Positions 24,844 through 33,518 of a stretch of 43,896 nucleotides of DNA are shown piece after piece (within the stretch, counting starts at the first letter, position 1; every line of letters begins with the position of its first letter). Under the pieces are notes generated by a model, which was not told the origin of the DNA, ran no database searches, and saw only the letters and a program-made list of their open reading frames with translations. This DNA comes from an uncultured Bacteroidota bacterium. GTDB taxonomy: Bacteria; Bacteroidota; Rhodothermia; Rhodothermales; UBA10348. The DNA is taken from NCBI GenBank assembly GCA_937876355.1, contig CALFHN010000115.1, positions 1 to 43,896 of the forward strand, given 5' to 3'. The translations under genes were made by a program, and so were the position numbers.

Positions 24844-25695
24844 ATGGTTACATCACTAGACGATTGGATCGAATCGGACTTTCCGGTTACAGAAAAGGGT
24901 ATTGGATCGGTTCTTCGGCACTACGCCGTCGCTGACTCGACGAACCGTCTGGCTAGAATGTGGGCCTCAATCTCCGCCGACCCTTCTAGGCTCAGTCCGG
25001 TGGACTCTATAAAATCTTCGGTCGCTCCAAATGGCGCCGTCGTACTTGCGGATCATCAGACTTCAGGTCGTGGGCGCCTAGGTCGAACTTGGGAGTCTTC
25101 TTCTGGTCAAAATCTGTTGATGACTGCAATTATTAGGGCAAAAGGAACGCTTCTTTCGGATCACGTGGCTCGCGGGATGCTCCCGCTCGCCACCTCTTTG
25201 GCCGTAGCTGCCACCATATCCCATTTTGTCCCTGGAAACGAAGTCGCCATTAAATGGCCAAACGATGTTTTGTTAGGAGGCAGAAAATGTTCTGGAATAC
25301 TGGTTGAAGCCAACGTCGATGACGTGTTTTTGATTGGAATAGGGCTAAATGTGAACGAATCTAGATTTTCTGAGGAGGTGGGCATGCTGGCAACCTCATT
25401 ACTTTTACATACCGGTCATCGATTCGATCGTAAAAACGTCTTCCAGATCCTTATGGAGCAACTCAACAAGTGGATTCCGATGGTGTTTGTTGAAAATGCC
25501 GCAGCAGTGCGCACGGCGTACGTGCAGCAAATGGCTGGTTTGGGGGCACCCGTTTCCCTGAATACAGGGACTGAACCGGTAGAAGGGGTATTGGTGGGAA
25601 TCAACACCGATGGCGGCCTAATCGTGGAAAAAAATACTGTTCAAAAAGTGTATTATTCGGGTGATGTTTCCTTTTCGAATCACCCTCTCGACTGA
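24844..25695 (+). CDS. birA: Biotin--[acetyl-CoA-carboxylase] ligase
   Basis: A 283-residue ligase that attaches biotin to carrier-protein lysines. It has the biotinyl-AMP loop SGRGRLGRTWESSSGQN, the KWPNDVLLGGRKCSGILVE motif and a C-terminal SH3-like domain (GVLVGINTDGGLIVE). It has no N-terminal winged helix, so it is a monofunctional (group I) enzyme that does not act as a repressor. coaX starts four bases after its stop, a cofactor-gene pairing seen in many bacteria. Confidence 0.93.
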   Translation: MVTSLDDWIESDFPVTEKGIGSVLRHYAVADSTNRLARMWASISADPSRLSPVDSIKSSVAPNGAVVLADHQTSGRGRLGRTWESSSGQNLLMTAIIRAKGTLLSDHVARGMLPLATSLAVAATISHFVPGNEVAIKWPNDVLLGGRKCSGILVEANVDDVFLIGIGLNVNESRFSEEVGMLATSLLLHTGHRFDRKNVFQILMEQLNKWIPMVFVENAAAVRTAYVQQMAGLGAPVSLNTGTEPVEGVLVGINTDGGLIVEKNTVQKVYYSGDVSFSNHPLD

Positions 25696-25699
25696 AAAT

Positions 25700-26536
25700 A
25701 TGAGCATGTGGCTTTTATTAGATATTGGAAATAGTTCGGTCAAAGTGGGACTGTATGACCGTTTTGCTGCTGAAAGAGGAGCTCCGATCTCTGTTCGCAG
25801 AATTGAATACGGAAAGGATGCGGATATGGATGCGGAGGCAATCCTCGTTGAATGGGTTGGAACCACCCCACTGGAGAAGGCGGGCGGAGTATCTGTAGTT
25901 CCATCCCAAAGTTTAAATTGGGCGGAGTTGATTGAGAGGCTCTTCGGGCTAAACATCGACTTTTTCAACGAGTCGTCTAACATGCCGTTTGATTTGACCT
26001 ACCAGACACCCACAACCTTGGGAAACGATCGAATCGCGGTTGCAGTTGGAGGCTGGACCCGTTTTGGCAACCAGGGAAAGAACGGCGTCATCGTGGTGGA
26101 TGCTGGTACAGCCATAAATTACGAAGTAATCAGAGCGTCCGGCGAATACCCGGGCGGGGTCATTGCTCCTGGACCGGGGCTCGTTCGCCAAGCGCTCGGG
26201 GTCGGAACAGCTCAGCTACCTTCCGTCGAATTAGAGTGCCCAAGCGGCCGAATTGGTCGTTCTACGGATGAAGCTATTCGTTCAGGAATCATGTACGGAT
26301 TGTTGGATTCAGTGGTGGCCATGATTGACGGCCTTCAAGCCGAAGAGCGGCGCCGTCTTTCTAGTTTAGATCAGGGAGGATCTATCGATAAGCCGGCCAC
26401 AAGCATGCTCCTGCCTTACGAGGTGGTCTTCACGGGCGGATGGGGGAAGTGGCTTTCAGAAAAAACCGGATACCGATTCGAAGACCATCTGGTATTAAAA
26501 GGCGTATCCGACCTTATGAGGCGCTCGGCTCAATAA
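25700..26536 (+). CDS. coaX: Type III pantothenate kinase
   Basis: It phosphorylates pantothenate in the first step of coenzyme A synthesis. From the ATG at 25700 the protein is 278 residues. Motifs of the ASKHA fold are LLLDIGNSSVKVGLYD (phosphate 1), TPTTLGNDRIAVAVGG, VIVVDAGTAINYEVI (phosphate 2) and GVIAPGPGLVRQALG. This form is insensitive to CoA feedback by family. The 3' end overlaps the opposite-strand udk 3' end by 23 bases. Confidence 0.94.
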   Translation: MSMWLLLDIGNSSVKVGLYDRFAAERGAPISVRRIEYGKDADMDAEAILVEWVGTTPLEKAGGVSVVPSQSLNWAELIERLFGLNIDFFNESSNMPFDLTYQTPTTLGNDRIAVAVGGWTRFGNQGKNGVIVVDAGTAINYEVIRASGEYPGGVIAPGPGLVRQALGVGTAQLPSVELECPSGRIGRSTDEAIRSGIMYGLLDSVVAMIDGLQAEERRRLSSLDQGGSIDKPATSMLLPYEVVFTGGWGKWLSEKTGYRFEDHLVLKGVSDLMRRSAQ

Positions 26537-27170
26537 CTTCTGCGATTTGATGGGCGTAAAGCATTGACCTAATCCGGGCTAAGACCATGTCAAAGGCAAC
26601 GTCATTGTGCCCGCCACGAGGAATGATTACGTCGGCATGGCGTTTAGACGCTTCTACAAATTCCAAGTGCATGGGCCGCACGGTCTTAGCATACTGGTCT
26701 AGCACTGACTCTAGTGTTCGACCACGTTCTACCATGTCTCGATTGATTCGACGAATAAGCCTAACGTCGGAATCTGTGTCGACGAATAGTTTGATTTCCA
26801 TTCGGTCGACTAGCTCTTTTTCTGCTAGTACTAGAATACCCTCAACAATAATAATCCGAGTGGGATGTACGGCAATTGTTTGTTCTGTTCGGGCATGTCG
26901 CGTGAAATCGTAAACAGGCTTCTGAATGGTTTCTCCTCGAAGCAACCCATCCAGATGGCGCACCATGAGTTTCGTTTCAAGCGAACTAGGATGGTCAAAG
27001 TTTACTTCGGACCGCTCTTCAACCGAAAGGTGAGCCAGGGGATGATAGTAGGCATCATGTTCGAGTACGGAAACTTGGTCCGGACCCAATGCGCTTAAAA
27101 GCCCTTGCAAAATCGTGCTTTTGCCCGATCCGGATCCTCCCGATAGTCCTATGATAACTGGCCGAGTCAT
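26514..27170 (-). CDS. udk: Uridine kinase
   Basis: About 218 residues from the ATG at 27170 (MTRPVIIGLSGGSGSGKST), which begins right at the P-loop as in the family. An upstream start at 27233 would add an atypical extension. It phosphorylates uridine and cytidine in pyrimidine salvage. Motifs are GGSGSGKST, EHDAYYHP, NFDHPSSLETKLM and PVYDFTRHART. It fits functionally with the nupC transporter 9 kb away. Confidence 0.92.
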   Translation of the reverse strand: MTRPVIIGLSGGSGSGKSTILQGLLSALGPDQVSVLEHDAYYHPLAHLSVEERSEVNFDHPSSLETKLMVRHLDGLLRGETIQKPVYDFTRHARTEQTIAVHPTRIIIVEGILVLAEKELVDRMEIKLFVDTDSDVRLIRRINRDMVERGRTLESVLDQYAKTVRPMHLEFVEASKRHADVIIPRGGHNDVAFDMVLARIRSMLYAHQIAEVIEPSAS

Positions 27171-27251
27171 ATCACTGTGGCCTTTTTTGATGGCCATTTT
27201 AAGCGTCTCCGCGGAAAACTCCGCAATGACCAAACTGGCCGCATGAGTGGA

Positions 27252-28067
27252 TTAGCCGCGCTTGACCATCGACAGGATGTGGGTGCGGCTTTCTTCGTCG
27301 AATGAAGATACGGATGGATCCAATACATATCCGTCCGGATGTTTCCAATCGATCAACATATCGAGATCTTCAACCGTCTCTTTAACAATGTAATTGACAA
27401 GTTTGCCTCGAAGCGGTTTGACCCCGTGGCTAACGGCCTCTCTTACCCCACCTTTTTGAAGGAAAAACTTTACTCTGACCATTGCCTCATACGTCACTTC
27501 ATTGGTCCAAGCGGCTTCATGTATTCCGGGTAAAAAATTCCACACCCAACGGTCTTTTAGTGTTTCATTAAGCGCCTTGCTGACAGATTCTCTCCAAAAA
27601 TCGCTGACCTTACCGATGCCTGGAATGACGGCATCCATCTTTAATTTGTACACAGGGATCAGATCGTCCGGACGAAGCAGGCCAAACATGCCTGAAAAAA
27701 TGATTCCTTCCTCTAACAATCTCCGCTGAGCTCCGGTGGGAAGCCCTGGGAAATCCATGGCCTGGTACATCACACCGGGGGCATACCTATCAAGCGCAGA
27801 AATTAGCGGTGATTTATATATCTCAAGATTTGATTTGACCGCCGTTTCTAAAGCGGTTTCCTTTAGACCAAAAAGTTTCGCGAGGTCAGCGTCACCACTT
27901 TTAATGACCACATGAAGACGATCAATTAATTGCCGACGATCAGGTTTTAACTGATGGAAGTAGTTGAATGTGTTTGACGTTCTGTAGTCAAACATGTCGG
28001 GCGCAAAGGGATTACCACCCTCTTGCTTTCCTTCCGCTGGTGGAAGCAAAATGGAAAATTTGGGCAT
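27252..28067 (-). CDS. yaaA: Peroxide-stress protein YaaA (DUF328)
   Basis: The 271-residue protein is of the UPF0246/YaaA family. E. coli YaaA lowers free iron and limits oxidative DNA damage, and has a DNA-binding fold. Family landmarks are the N-terminal FSILLPPAEGKQEGGNPF, ALDRYAPGVMYQAMDFPGL, FSGMFGLLRPDDLIPVYKLKMD and the C-terminal VNYIVKETVEDLDML. It is slightly longer than E. coli YaaA (258). It is upstream of udk on the same strand, 18 bases apart by the longer udk start. Confidence 0.88.
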   Translation of the reverse strand: MPKFSILLPPAEGKQEGGNPFAPDMFDYRTSNTFNYFHQLKPDRRQLIDRLHVVIKSGDADLAKLFGLKETALETAVKSNLEIYKSPLISALDRYAPGVMYQAMDFPGLPTGAQRRLLEEGIIFSGMFGLLRPDDLIPVYKLKMDAVIPGIGKVSDFWRESVSKALNETLKDRWVWNFLPGIHEAAWTNEVTYEAMVRVKFFLQKGGVREAVSHGVKPLRGKLVNYIVKETVEDLDMLIDWKHPDGYVLDPSVSSFDEESRTHILSMVKRG

Positions 28068-28147
28068 GATTCAGTCCGGAAGAAAGCAATTAGAGAGACG
28101 ATATGGGTATCTGGGATCTATTGAGAGCTAATGAGCCTCGGAAGCGC

Positions 28148-28456
28148 CTATGATTCTGAAGGTTGCGAACGCATTTCGTCCAATAAGGCATCAATGTCGT
28201 GACTTATGACATTAGCTTTCTGGCGAGCATTTTCAACTAGCGAATCGCTCTCTCGCTTGGCAACTCCGGGCACTTTTTTTTCGCTGATGGCCTCATCGAT
28301 CAGATCCGCAACGGATTCTCCTAGGTGCTCCAACTGATAAGCGAGTTTCCTGCGAAGTTTTTTGCCTTCCTCTGGCGCAAACAAAACCCCCAACGCAAAT
28401 CCGGCAGCGGCGCCAATTAATATTCCCAGTGTTCCTGTTCTAAGTGTATTACTCAC
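28148..28456 (-). CDS. YtxH-like small membrane-anchored protein
   Basis: 102 residues, GTG start at 28456. One hydrophobic glycine/alanine-rich helix (LGILIGAAAGFALGVLFAPE) is followed by EEGKKLRRKL and a charged helical tail, the YtxH/DUF3618-like pattern of general stress proteins. The role is unknown. A tRNA-like sequence remnant lies in its leader (28501-28518). Confidence 0.8.
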   Translation of the reverse strand: MSNTLRTGTLGILIGAAAGFALGVLFAPEEGKKLRRKLAYQLEHLGESVADLIDEAISEKKVPGVAKRESDSLVENARQKANVISHDIDALLDEMRSQPSES

Positions 28457-28500
28457 TGAACTGTCCTTCGTTTTAAGTTTCGATGCGACTCAAGGTGGAT

Positions 28501-28518
28501 TCTGCCATCTGAGCTACA
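28501..28518 (-). other. tRNA D-arm-like fragment
   Basis: On the minus strand TGTAGCTCAGATGGCAGA matches the D-arm consensus of bacterial tRNAs. The rest of a tRNA is not there: the D stem does not close, no anticodon stem forms from the bases after it and there is no T-loop. It is reported as a possible tRNA remnant only. Confidence 0.3.
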
Positions 28519-28571
28519 CAATACGGACTAAGATGGTGAAATGATTTGATTTAACCCATCCAGAGGGATAG

Positions 28572-28600
28572 AAAAAAACCTACGGTACTTGTACCGCAGG
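28572..28600 (-). terminator. Rho-independent terminator after the COX24-like gene
   Basis: On the minus strand CCTGCGGTA, loop CAAG, TACCGTAGG (nine pairs, one G-T) is followed by seven T residues (28578-28572). It lies about 110 bases past the end of the COX24-like gene and also insulates ytxH. Confidence 0.8.
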
Positions 28601-28651
28601 TCCCCAAAAGCAGTTTCAACAATTTGTGACGAAACCTCAAAAAATGGACAA

Positions 28652-28679
28652 GTCGTACCTGCACGAATGCAGGTACGAC
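28652..28679 (-). repeat. Perfect 12-bp hairpin downstream of the COX24-like gene
   Basis: GTCGTACCTGCA, a four-base loop CGAA on the plus strand and TGCAGGTACGAC form a perfect stem. On the minus strand it is followed after seven bases by six T residues, so it may be a first terminator or an RNA 3'-end stabiliser. Confidence 0.6.
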
Positions 28680-28712
28680 CGTAACGCTCAAACAAGCAGC
28701 GTATGAACGATG

Positions 28713-28808
28713 CTACTTGCCTTTTTTCTTATGACGATTTTTACGCAGACGCTTCTTGCGTTTGTGCGTTGCAATCTTATGTCTTTTACGTTTACGGCCG
28801 CAGGGCAT
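28713..28808 (-). CDS. COX24/AURKAIP1-domain small basic protein (mS38-like)
   Basis: A 31-residue protein, MPCGRKRKRHKIATHKRKKR..., nearly all Lys, Arg and His. It matches the COX24/AURKAIP1 domain found in mitochondrial ribosomal protein mS38 and in tiny Bacteroidota proteins, which are thought to sit in the small ribosomal subunit. The ATG at 28808 is chosen over an ATG at 28910. A sigma70-like promoter inside the longer frame puts transcription start near 28848, and the extra residues are not family-like. Confidence 0.85.
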   Translation of the reverse strand: MPCGRKRKRHKIATHKRKKRLRKNRHKKKGK

Positions 28809-28854
28809 ATCAGTCTCTGTTTTTGTTACGGCTTCCAAATAAAGCCAGAAACCT

Positions 28855-28883
28855 ATAATACGGTTTTTTAGAATGTTCGTCAA
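28855..28883 (-). promoter_or_regulatory. Promoter of the COX24-like gene
   Basis: On the minus strand TTGACG (28883-28878), exactly 17 bases, then TATTAT (28860-28855). It gives a leader of about 40 bases before the ATG at 28808. Confidence 0.65.
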
Positions 28884-29120
28884 CAGGGTGAGAGGCTCAA
28901 GGTTCATCATATTTGTTGAAGAACGTGTATAATTGTGATCAAAGGATCGAAAGAGGACAGTTATATGGATTCACATTTCCGTAGATGTCATTAACCCGCG
29001 TAACGCTTTAAGCTTTTATTGCTCTCAAGGGTTATTTTGCCAAACAAGATTAACGTTTGTGCGGACTGGTTTCGAAATCCATCATTAGGTAATCAACTCG
29101 ACCGATAATTAGCTGCTTTC
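28884..29120. other. Intergenic region, no gene seen
   Basis: Together with 28809-28883 this makes a 312-base gap between divergent genes. Apart from the minus-strand promoter I see no ORF, RNA or repeat that can be supported. The plus-strand promoter of the hydrolase must lie here but no box is convincing. Confidence 0.5.
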
Positions 29121-29918
29121 ATGACAACTAAGTCATATTCCATAAAAGAAATAGACGGCATGCAATATGCAGATTCGGGAGCAGTATCGTCCGGATTAAC
29201 CGTGTTGTTATTGCACGGCATGATGGGCGATATCAGCAATTGGGAGAGTGTCTTTGGTCCAGCTAGGAGCACCGGTTATCGGGTAATATGTCCCCTCTTG
29301 CCCGTTTATTCCTTGGCGCTTCGAAAAGCTACACTGCAAGGTGTTGTGGATTTTGTAGTCGATTTCACCAACAAGTTGGGTATTCAAAAAGCAGTGATTG
29401 CAGGGAATTCTCTAGGCGGCCACGTCGCTGCGATCTACGCAATTAAGCACCCAGAACGTGTTGAAGGTCTCATACTGGCCGGGGCGTCTGGGATATATGA
29501 GGTAGAAATGTCAACCTCTATAATGCGCCGAAAAGACCGCGATTACCTCCGCCCAAGGGTCTCAAAGACGTTTTTTGACCCGATTCATTGTACAGAAGAA
29601 CTTCTGGACGATGTTATAGAGATTATTAACAATCGAGAAAAGGCAATCAGGCTTATTCGTTTCGCTCGTTCGGTGGAAGACAGTCCGGTGGTAAATGATT
29701 TGCACCGAATTAAAGCACCAACTGCGTTGATCTGGGGAAAGAACGATCAAATAACCCCTCCGGATGTCGCAAATACCTTCAAAGCTGGAATTGACGATTG
29801 TGAACTGAATTGGATAGATGAGTGTGGACACGTCCCAATGCTAGAGCAGCCGGAAGCCTTTAACTCCTTTTTTGTACGATTTCTGAACAAGGTAGCGGGA
29901 TCCAAAGCTTTAGCTTGA
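29121..29918 (+). CDS. Alpha/beta-hydrolase
   Basis: The 265-residue alpha/beta-hydrolase fold protein has an oxyanion-side motif LLLHGMMGDISNW. The nucleophile elbow is GNSLGGHVAA (Ser), the acid is in IWGKNDQITPP (Asp) and the catalytic His is in ECGHVPMLEQPE. There is no signal peptide, so it is cytoplasmic. The lid segment (about 135-185) contains RRKDRDYLRPRV. The substrate is not predictable; the family includes esterases, C-C hydrolases and haloperoxidase-like enzymes. Confidence 0.88.
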   Translation: MTTKSYSIKEIDGMQYADSGAVSSGLTVLLLHGMMGDISNWESVFGPARSTGYRVICPLLPVYSLALRKATLQGVVDFVVDFTNKLGIQKAVIAGNSLGGHVAAIYAIKHPERVEGLILAGASGIYEVEMSTSIMRRKDRDYLRPRVSKTFFDPIHCTEELLDDVIEIINNREKAIRLIRFARSVEDSPVVNDLHRIKAPTALIWGKNDQITPPDVANTFKAGIDDCELNWIDECGHVPMLEQPEAFNSFFVRFLNKVAGSKALA

Positions 29919-30052
29919 TTGGAAAACTGAATGTGGGCATGTGCAGAGCTCAATGAACCTGTTCAGCAGTTAAATTCGACCGTCTGACCTTTTTCGAAAG
30001 GAGATGCTTTTCTGTAAGGTTAAGTTTTTATGGGATTAAATCTGCCATTCTC

Positions 30053-30523
30053 TTGAAATCGACGCTTCGCATTTTTCTCCGTTCGTATTTATTACTGGCA
30101 CTGCTTGTGGTGGCGAGCTTAGGATGCGATTCCGAAAGGTTGGATGATGGTGCGGCCGAGGCCGGCGAAAAAATTACCCTTGTTTTGAACTGGGATGACC
30201 CCGCTCCTCAACCAACTGATCCATTCATTATTAACTCGGCTGTATTTACAGGAGATGTGCTGATGATTTCGGTTTCGTATTCGGGCGGTTGCAAAGAACA
30301 TTCCTTTATTATGTACACATCGAGCTACATCACGCTGTCTTTTCCGCCAAGAGTGTCGGCTTGGATGGTGCATGACGGCCATCTTGATGGATGCGTGGCA
30401 TTCGTTACAGAGACTATTCCTCTCGATTTGGATATATTAATCCAAGATTTGTCTGGCCCTTTCAACATTGAATTAATTGCGACTGGAACCGGTGAAGCAA
30501 TACATGTAGCGTACTCAGGATGA
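30053..30523 (+). CDS. Small lipoprotein with GGC...H and DGHLDGC motifs, function unknown
   Basis: 156 residues from a TTG start; the signal LLALLVVASLGC ends in a lipobox. The mature domain is beta-rich with two Cys/His clusters: VSYSGGCKEHSF and HDGHLDGCVAF. Either could bind a metal or form a disulfide with the other. I recall similar conserved lipoproteins in marine bacteria but know no function. The next lipoprotein gene overlaps it by four bases (ATGA), so they are co-expressed. Confidence 0.7.
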   Translation: MKSTLRIFLRSYLLLALLVVASLGCDSERLDDGAAEAGEKITLVLNWDDPAPQPTDPFIINSAVFTGDVLMISVSYSGGCKEHSFIMYTSSYITLSFPPRVSAWMVHDGHLDGCVAFVTETIPLDLDILIQDLSGPFNIELIATGTGEAIHVAYSG

Positions 30524-30978
30524 CAAAAACGACGATTCTAATTATTTCGACATTCGTTTTGTTGAGCGGGTGTAGTCCAAAACTTTCCCCACTTTACAGA
30601 GACTACGAGGTTACAACCCTAGTTGACCAGACGGACCACGACGTATTCGAAAGGATTAGTCGAGGGCTCTTGGCGTCAGGCTGGAATCCTGTTGCTGGGG
30701 TTACCAGCAACGTAATGGCTACAGAGACGCGTCAGTTCAGGGAGTGGGGGGTTTACAAAATTGTCGTAGACCTCGAAATCGCCCCGATCGCCGGCGATTA
30801 TGTGCGCTTGTTGATTCATCCATATCGAGTCTATTTTACCGGCAGTAAAAGTAAGATTCCATATCTCAGAGGTAGCCTGGCCCGGTCTGTCCTTAAAGAT
30901 CTTCACAGCTCATTTGAAGCAGAAGGACTGACATTTATTGGAACAGCCGAATCAAGAAACAAGGCGACAGTTAAGTGA
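30520..30978 (+). CDS. Small lipoprotein of unknown function
   Basis: 152 residues; signal KTTILIISTFVLLSGC with lipobox LLSGC. The rest has a mixed alpha/beta pattern (TDHDVFERISRGLLASGW, VYKIVVDLEIAPIAGDYVRLLIHPYRVYF, ending ARSVLKDLHSSFEAEGL). No family is recognised. It is translationally coupled to the preceding lipoprotein gene. Confidence 0.7.
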   Translation: MTKTTILIISTFVLLSGCSPKLSPLYRDYEVTTLVDQTDHDVFERISRGLLASGWNPVAGVTSNVMATETRQFREWGVYKIVVDLEIAPIAGDYVRLLIHPYRVYFTGSKSKIPYLRGSLARSVLKDLHSSFEAEGLTFIGTAESRNKATVK

Positions 30979-30990
30979 ATTGTGGCCGGG

Positions 30991-31021
30991 TTGCTTTTTC
31001 AACCATTCTGGACTAATTATG
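30991..31021 (+). promoter_or_regulatory. Candidate promoter of the S9 peptidase gene
   Basis: TTG (30991-30993), 20 bases, then TAATTATG (31014-31021), one mismatch from TANNTTTG. It ends 34 bases before the ATG at 31056. Confidence 0.45.
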
Positions 31022-31055
31022 AGGCTTGATGCGCATCCACTAATCGCACGGCCCC

Positions 31056-33518
31056 ATGAAAAATATTTCTCGCTTTTTGGCAGTCGCTCTACTGTTGACG
31101 CTATTGTTTGTCACGACTGTATTGGCTCAGGAAGACGGATACAAAATTCCAGCAGATGCCTTGAAGGCGCTAGTTGATGCTCCATTTGCTCCAAGTGTGT
31201 CGGTTTCTCCAGATGGTAAATTACTGATGTTGATGTCTCGGGAGTCTTTACCGGGGATCGAAGAGTTGGCACAACCTGAACTTCGGATCGGCGGAATGCG
31301 AATTAATCCTCGCAACAACGGGCCATCAAGATCAAGTTACAACACCGGAATTGTCATTTCGGAAATATCTACCGGCAAGGAAACCTCCGTATCAGGCGTT
31401 CCGAGTGATGGAAAGATTTCCAATGTTTCTTGGTCTCCAGACGGGGTCCACATTGCATTTACGGTTTCGTTCAGCGATCGAATTGAATTGTTTTTGGCCG
31501 ATGCCAAATCAGGAAGTTCGCGCCGGCTGATTGATTCTCCTTTGAACGCTGTACAGGGTGGAGCCTATACGTGGCTTCCCGGAGGGAAAGTACTATTGGC
31601 GAGGGTAGTATCGCCATCCAGAGGATCGATGCCCATTGAACCAACCCTGCCAACCACTCCTGTCATCCAAGAAAATATTGGGAAGGCAGCTCCTGCACGA
31701 ACCTATCAGGATCTGCTTACCACACCTTTTGAAGAGGATTTGTTGGAATGGATGTTGGCTTCGGACGTGGTAAATGTATCTGTTAGCGGTACATCTACAT
31801 CTTTCGGACTCTCCGGTATCGTTAGTTCGATGTCGCCTTCACCGGACGGAAAATTTATTCTGACGCAGACTGTTCATCGCCCATTTTCGTATCTCGTCCC
31901 TATTTATCGCTTCCCAACGCGAATTGAAGTGCGGGACTGGACCGGCTCCTTGGTTAAAGAAGTGACCGATTTGCCGCTGATGGAAGAAGTCCCAACGGGT
32001 TCTGGTTCTACCACGACGGGAGTTAGGTCGATTGGGTGGAGACAAGACAAGGACGCCACGCTAGCCTGGGTGGAGGCACTTGATGGTGGCGACAGAAACG
32101 TAAGTGTAGACTTCCGCGACGCCTTGTATCAATTGCCCAGCCCTTTTTCAGGAGAGGCGCAGGAATTAATTCGTCTTCCACTTCGTTATTCTGGGGTCAG
32201 TTGGAGTGATCAAGGATTTGCCTTAATTAATGAAAGTTGGACGTCAACACGTCAAACACGGACGTATGTCTTCAACCCTGATAAACCTGACTATCCGGCC
32301 AAAGTTTTATTTGACCGATCCTACGAAGATTCTTATAGCGATCCTGGCCGGCCCACAGTGGAAGTTGGACCTACGGGCCGTTGGTTGATTGAGACCACAG
32401 ACAACGGTAGGAGTATCTATTTGACAGGAACGGGTGCTTCTCCTGAAGGAAACCGGCCATTTTTGCGCAAAATGAACCTGGCGAGTGGAGAAACGCAAGA
32501 ATTATTTAGATCCGAGGCTCCTTTTTATGAAACCGTGCAAGGTTGGGTAGACGCCGGCAAGGGAGTGTTTCTCACGTCTAGGGAATCTGCGTCTGAGCCT
32601 CCAAACTACTACTTGCGCATGGTTGGTTCGAAGGAAATGAAGGCCATCACTCATTTTGAGCATCCTTATCCAGAAATGGATGCCATTTCGAAAGAATTCA
32701 TTACCTATACCCGCGCAGACGGGGTCCCGCTGTCTGCGATGTTGTATTTACCAGCCGGATATGTAGCTTCTCGAGACGGCCCTTTACCGACACTGTTGTG
32801 GGCCTATCCGCAAGAGTTTAAAAGCGCCGACGCCGCAGGGCAGATAACAGATTCGCCGTATCGTTTCAAGCGGGTATTATACTCTGGTGCCATTCCGTAC
32901 GTCACTCAAGGTTATGCAGTTTTGGACAATGCCTCTATGCCAGTTGTCGGGGAAGGAGATGTTGAGCCGAATGACAGTTTCATTGAACAACTCAAACTAA
33001 ATGCAGAAGCAGCTATAAACGAGGGCGCACGGCGCGGTGTTGTAGACCCTGATCGAGTAGCGGTAGCGGGTCATTCATATGGCGCCTTTATGACGGCTAA
33101 CTTGTTGGCACACACAGATTTGTTTAGGGCAGGAATTGCTCGAAGTGGGGCGTATAACCGGACACTTACTCCGTTCGGTTTTCAAGCTGAACCGAGGACA
33201 TATTGGGAATCCCCAGAAGTGTACTTTGCGATGTCACCCTTCATGCACGCCCACAAAGTGAATGAGCCGATTTTGCTCATTCATGGAATGGCGGATAATA
33301 ATTCGGGTACATTTCCTATTCAAAGCGAACGGTTCTATGCGGGCTTGAAAGGGAATGGGGCAACCGCTCGATTGGTGATGCTTCCGAACGAAAGCCATGG
33401 GTATCGCGCCCGGGAATCTATACTCCACATGATGTGGGAGACGGCTTCATGGCTCGATACCTATGTGAAAAATGCTCCTCCGCGTAGTTTGGAGGTCGGA
33501 GGGCCCACGGGGAGATAG
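31056..33518 (+). CDS. Exported S9-family (prolyl-oligopeptidase) peptidase
   Basis: The 820-residue protein has a signal peptide (1-24, ending VLAQ). A seven-bladed beta-propeller follows (about 40-560, with TolB/WD-like pieces such as VSVSPDGKLLMLM, NVSWSPDGVHIAF and MSPSPDGKFIL), then an alpha/beta-hydrolase domain (about 590-820). The catalytic triad is Ser in VAGHSYGAFM, Asp in IHGMADNNSG and His in NESHGYR. By family it is an acylaminoacyl/dipeptidyl or glutamyl-type peptidase that trims peptides in the periplasm. It is monocistronic. Confidence 0.92.
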   Translation: MKNISRFLAVALLLTLLFVTTVLAQEDGYKIPADALKALVDAPFAPSVSVSPDGKLLMLMSRESLPGIEELAQPELRIGGMRINPRNNGPSRSSYNTGIVISEISTGKETSVSGVPSDGKISNVSWSPDGVHIAFTVSFSDRIELFLADAKSGSSRRLIDSPLNAVQGGAYTWLPGGKVLLARVVSPSRGSMPIEPTLPTTPVIQENIGKAAPARTYQDLLTTPFEEDLLEWMLASDVVNVSVSGTSTSFGLSGIVSSMSPSPDGKFILTQTVHRPFSYLVPIYRFPTRIEVRDWTGSLVKEVTDLPLMEEVPTGSGSTTTGVRSIGWRQDKDATLAWVEALDGGDRNVSVDFRDALYQLPSPFSGEAQELIRLPLRYSGVSWSDQGFALINESWTSTRQTRTYVFNPDKPDYPAKVLFDRSYEDSYSDPGRPTVEVGPTGRWLIETTDNGRSIYLTGTGASPEGNRPFLRKMNLASGETQELFRSEAPFYETVQGWVDAGKGVFLTSRESASEPPNYYLRMVGSKEMKAITHFEHPYPEMDAISKEFITYTRADGVPLSAMLYLPAGYVASRDGPLPTLLWAYPQEFKSADAAGQITDSPYRFKRVLYSGAIPYVTQGYAVLDNASMPVVGEGDVEPNDSFIEQLKLNAEAAINEGARRGVVDPDRVAVAGHSYGAFMTANLLAHTDLFRAGIARSGAYNRTLTPFGFQAEPRTYWESPEVYFAMSPFMHAHKVNEPILLIHGMADNNSGTFPIQSERFYAGLKGNGATARLVMLPNESHGYRARESILHMMWETASWLDTYVKNAPPRSLEVGGPTGR

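Noticed and set aside
26514-27233. Longer udk from 27233
   Set aside because: The 21 extra residues precede the usual MTRPVIIGLSGG start and overlap the space after yaaA without family similarity.
28713-28910. 65-residue version of the COX24-like protein
   Set aside because: A TTGACG-N17-TATTAT promoter lies inside it, and only the last 31 residues match the family.
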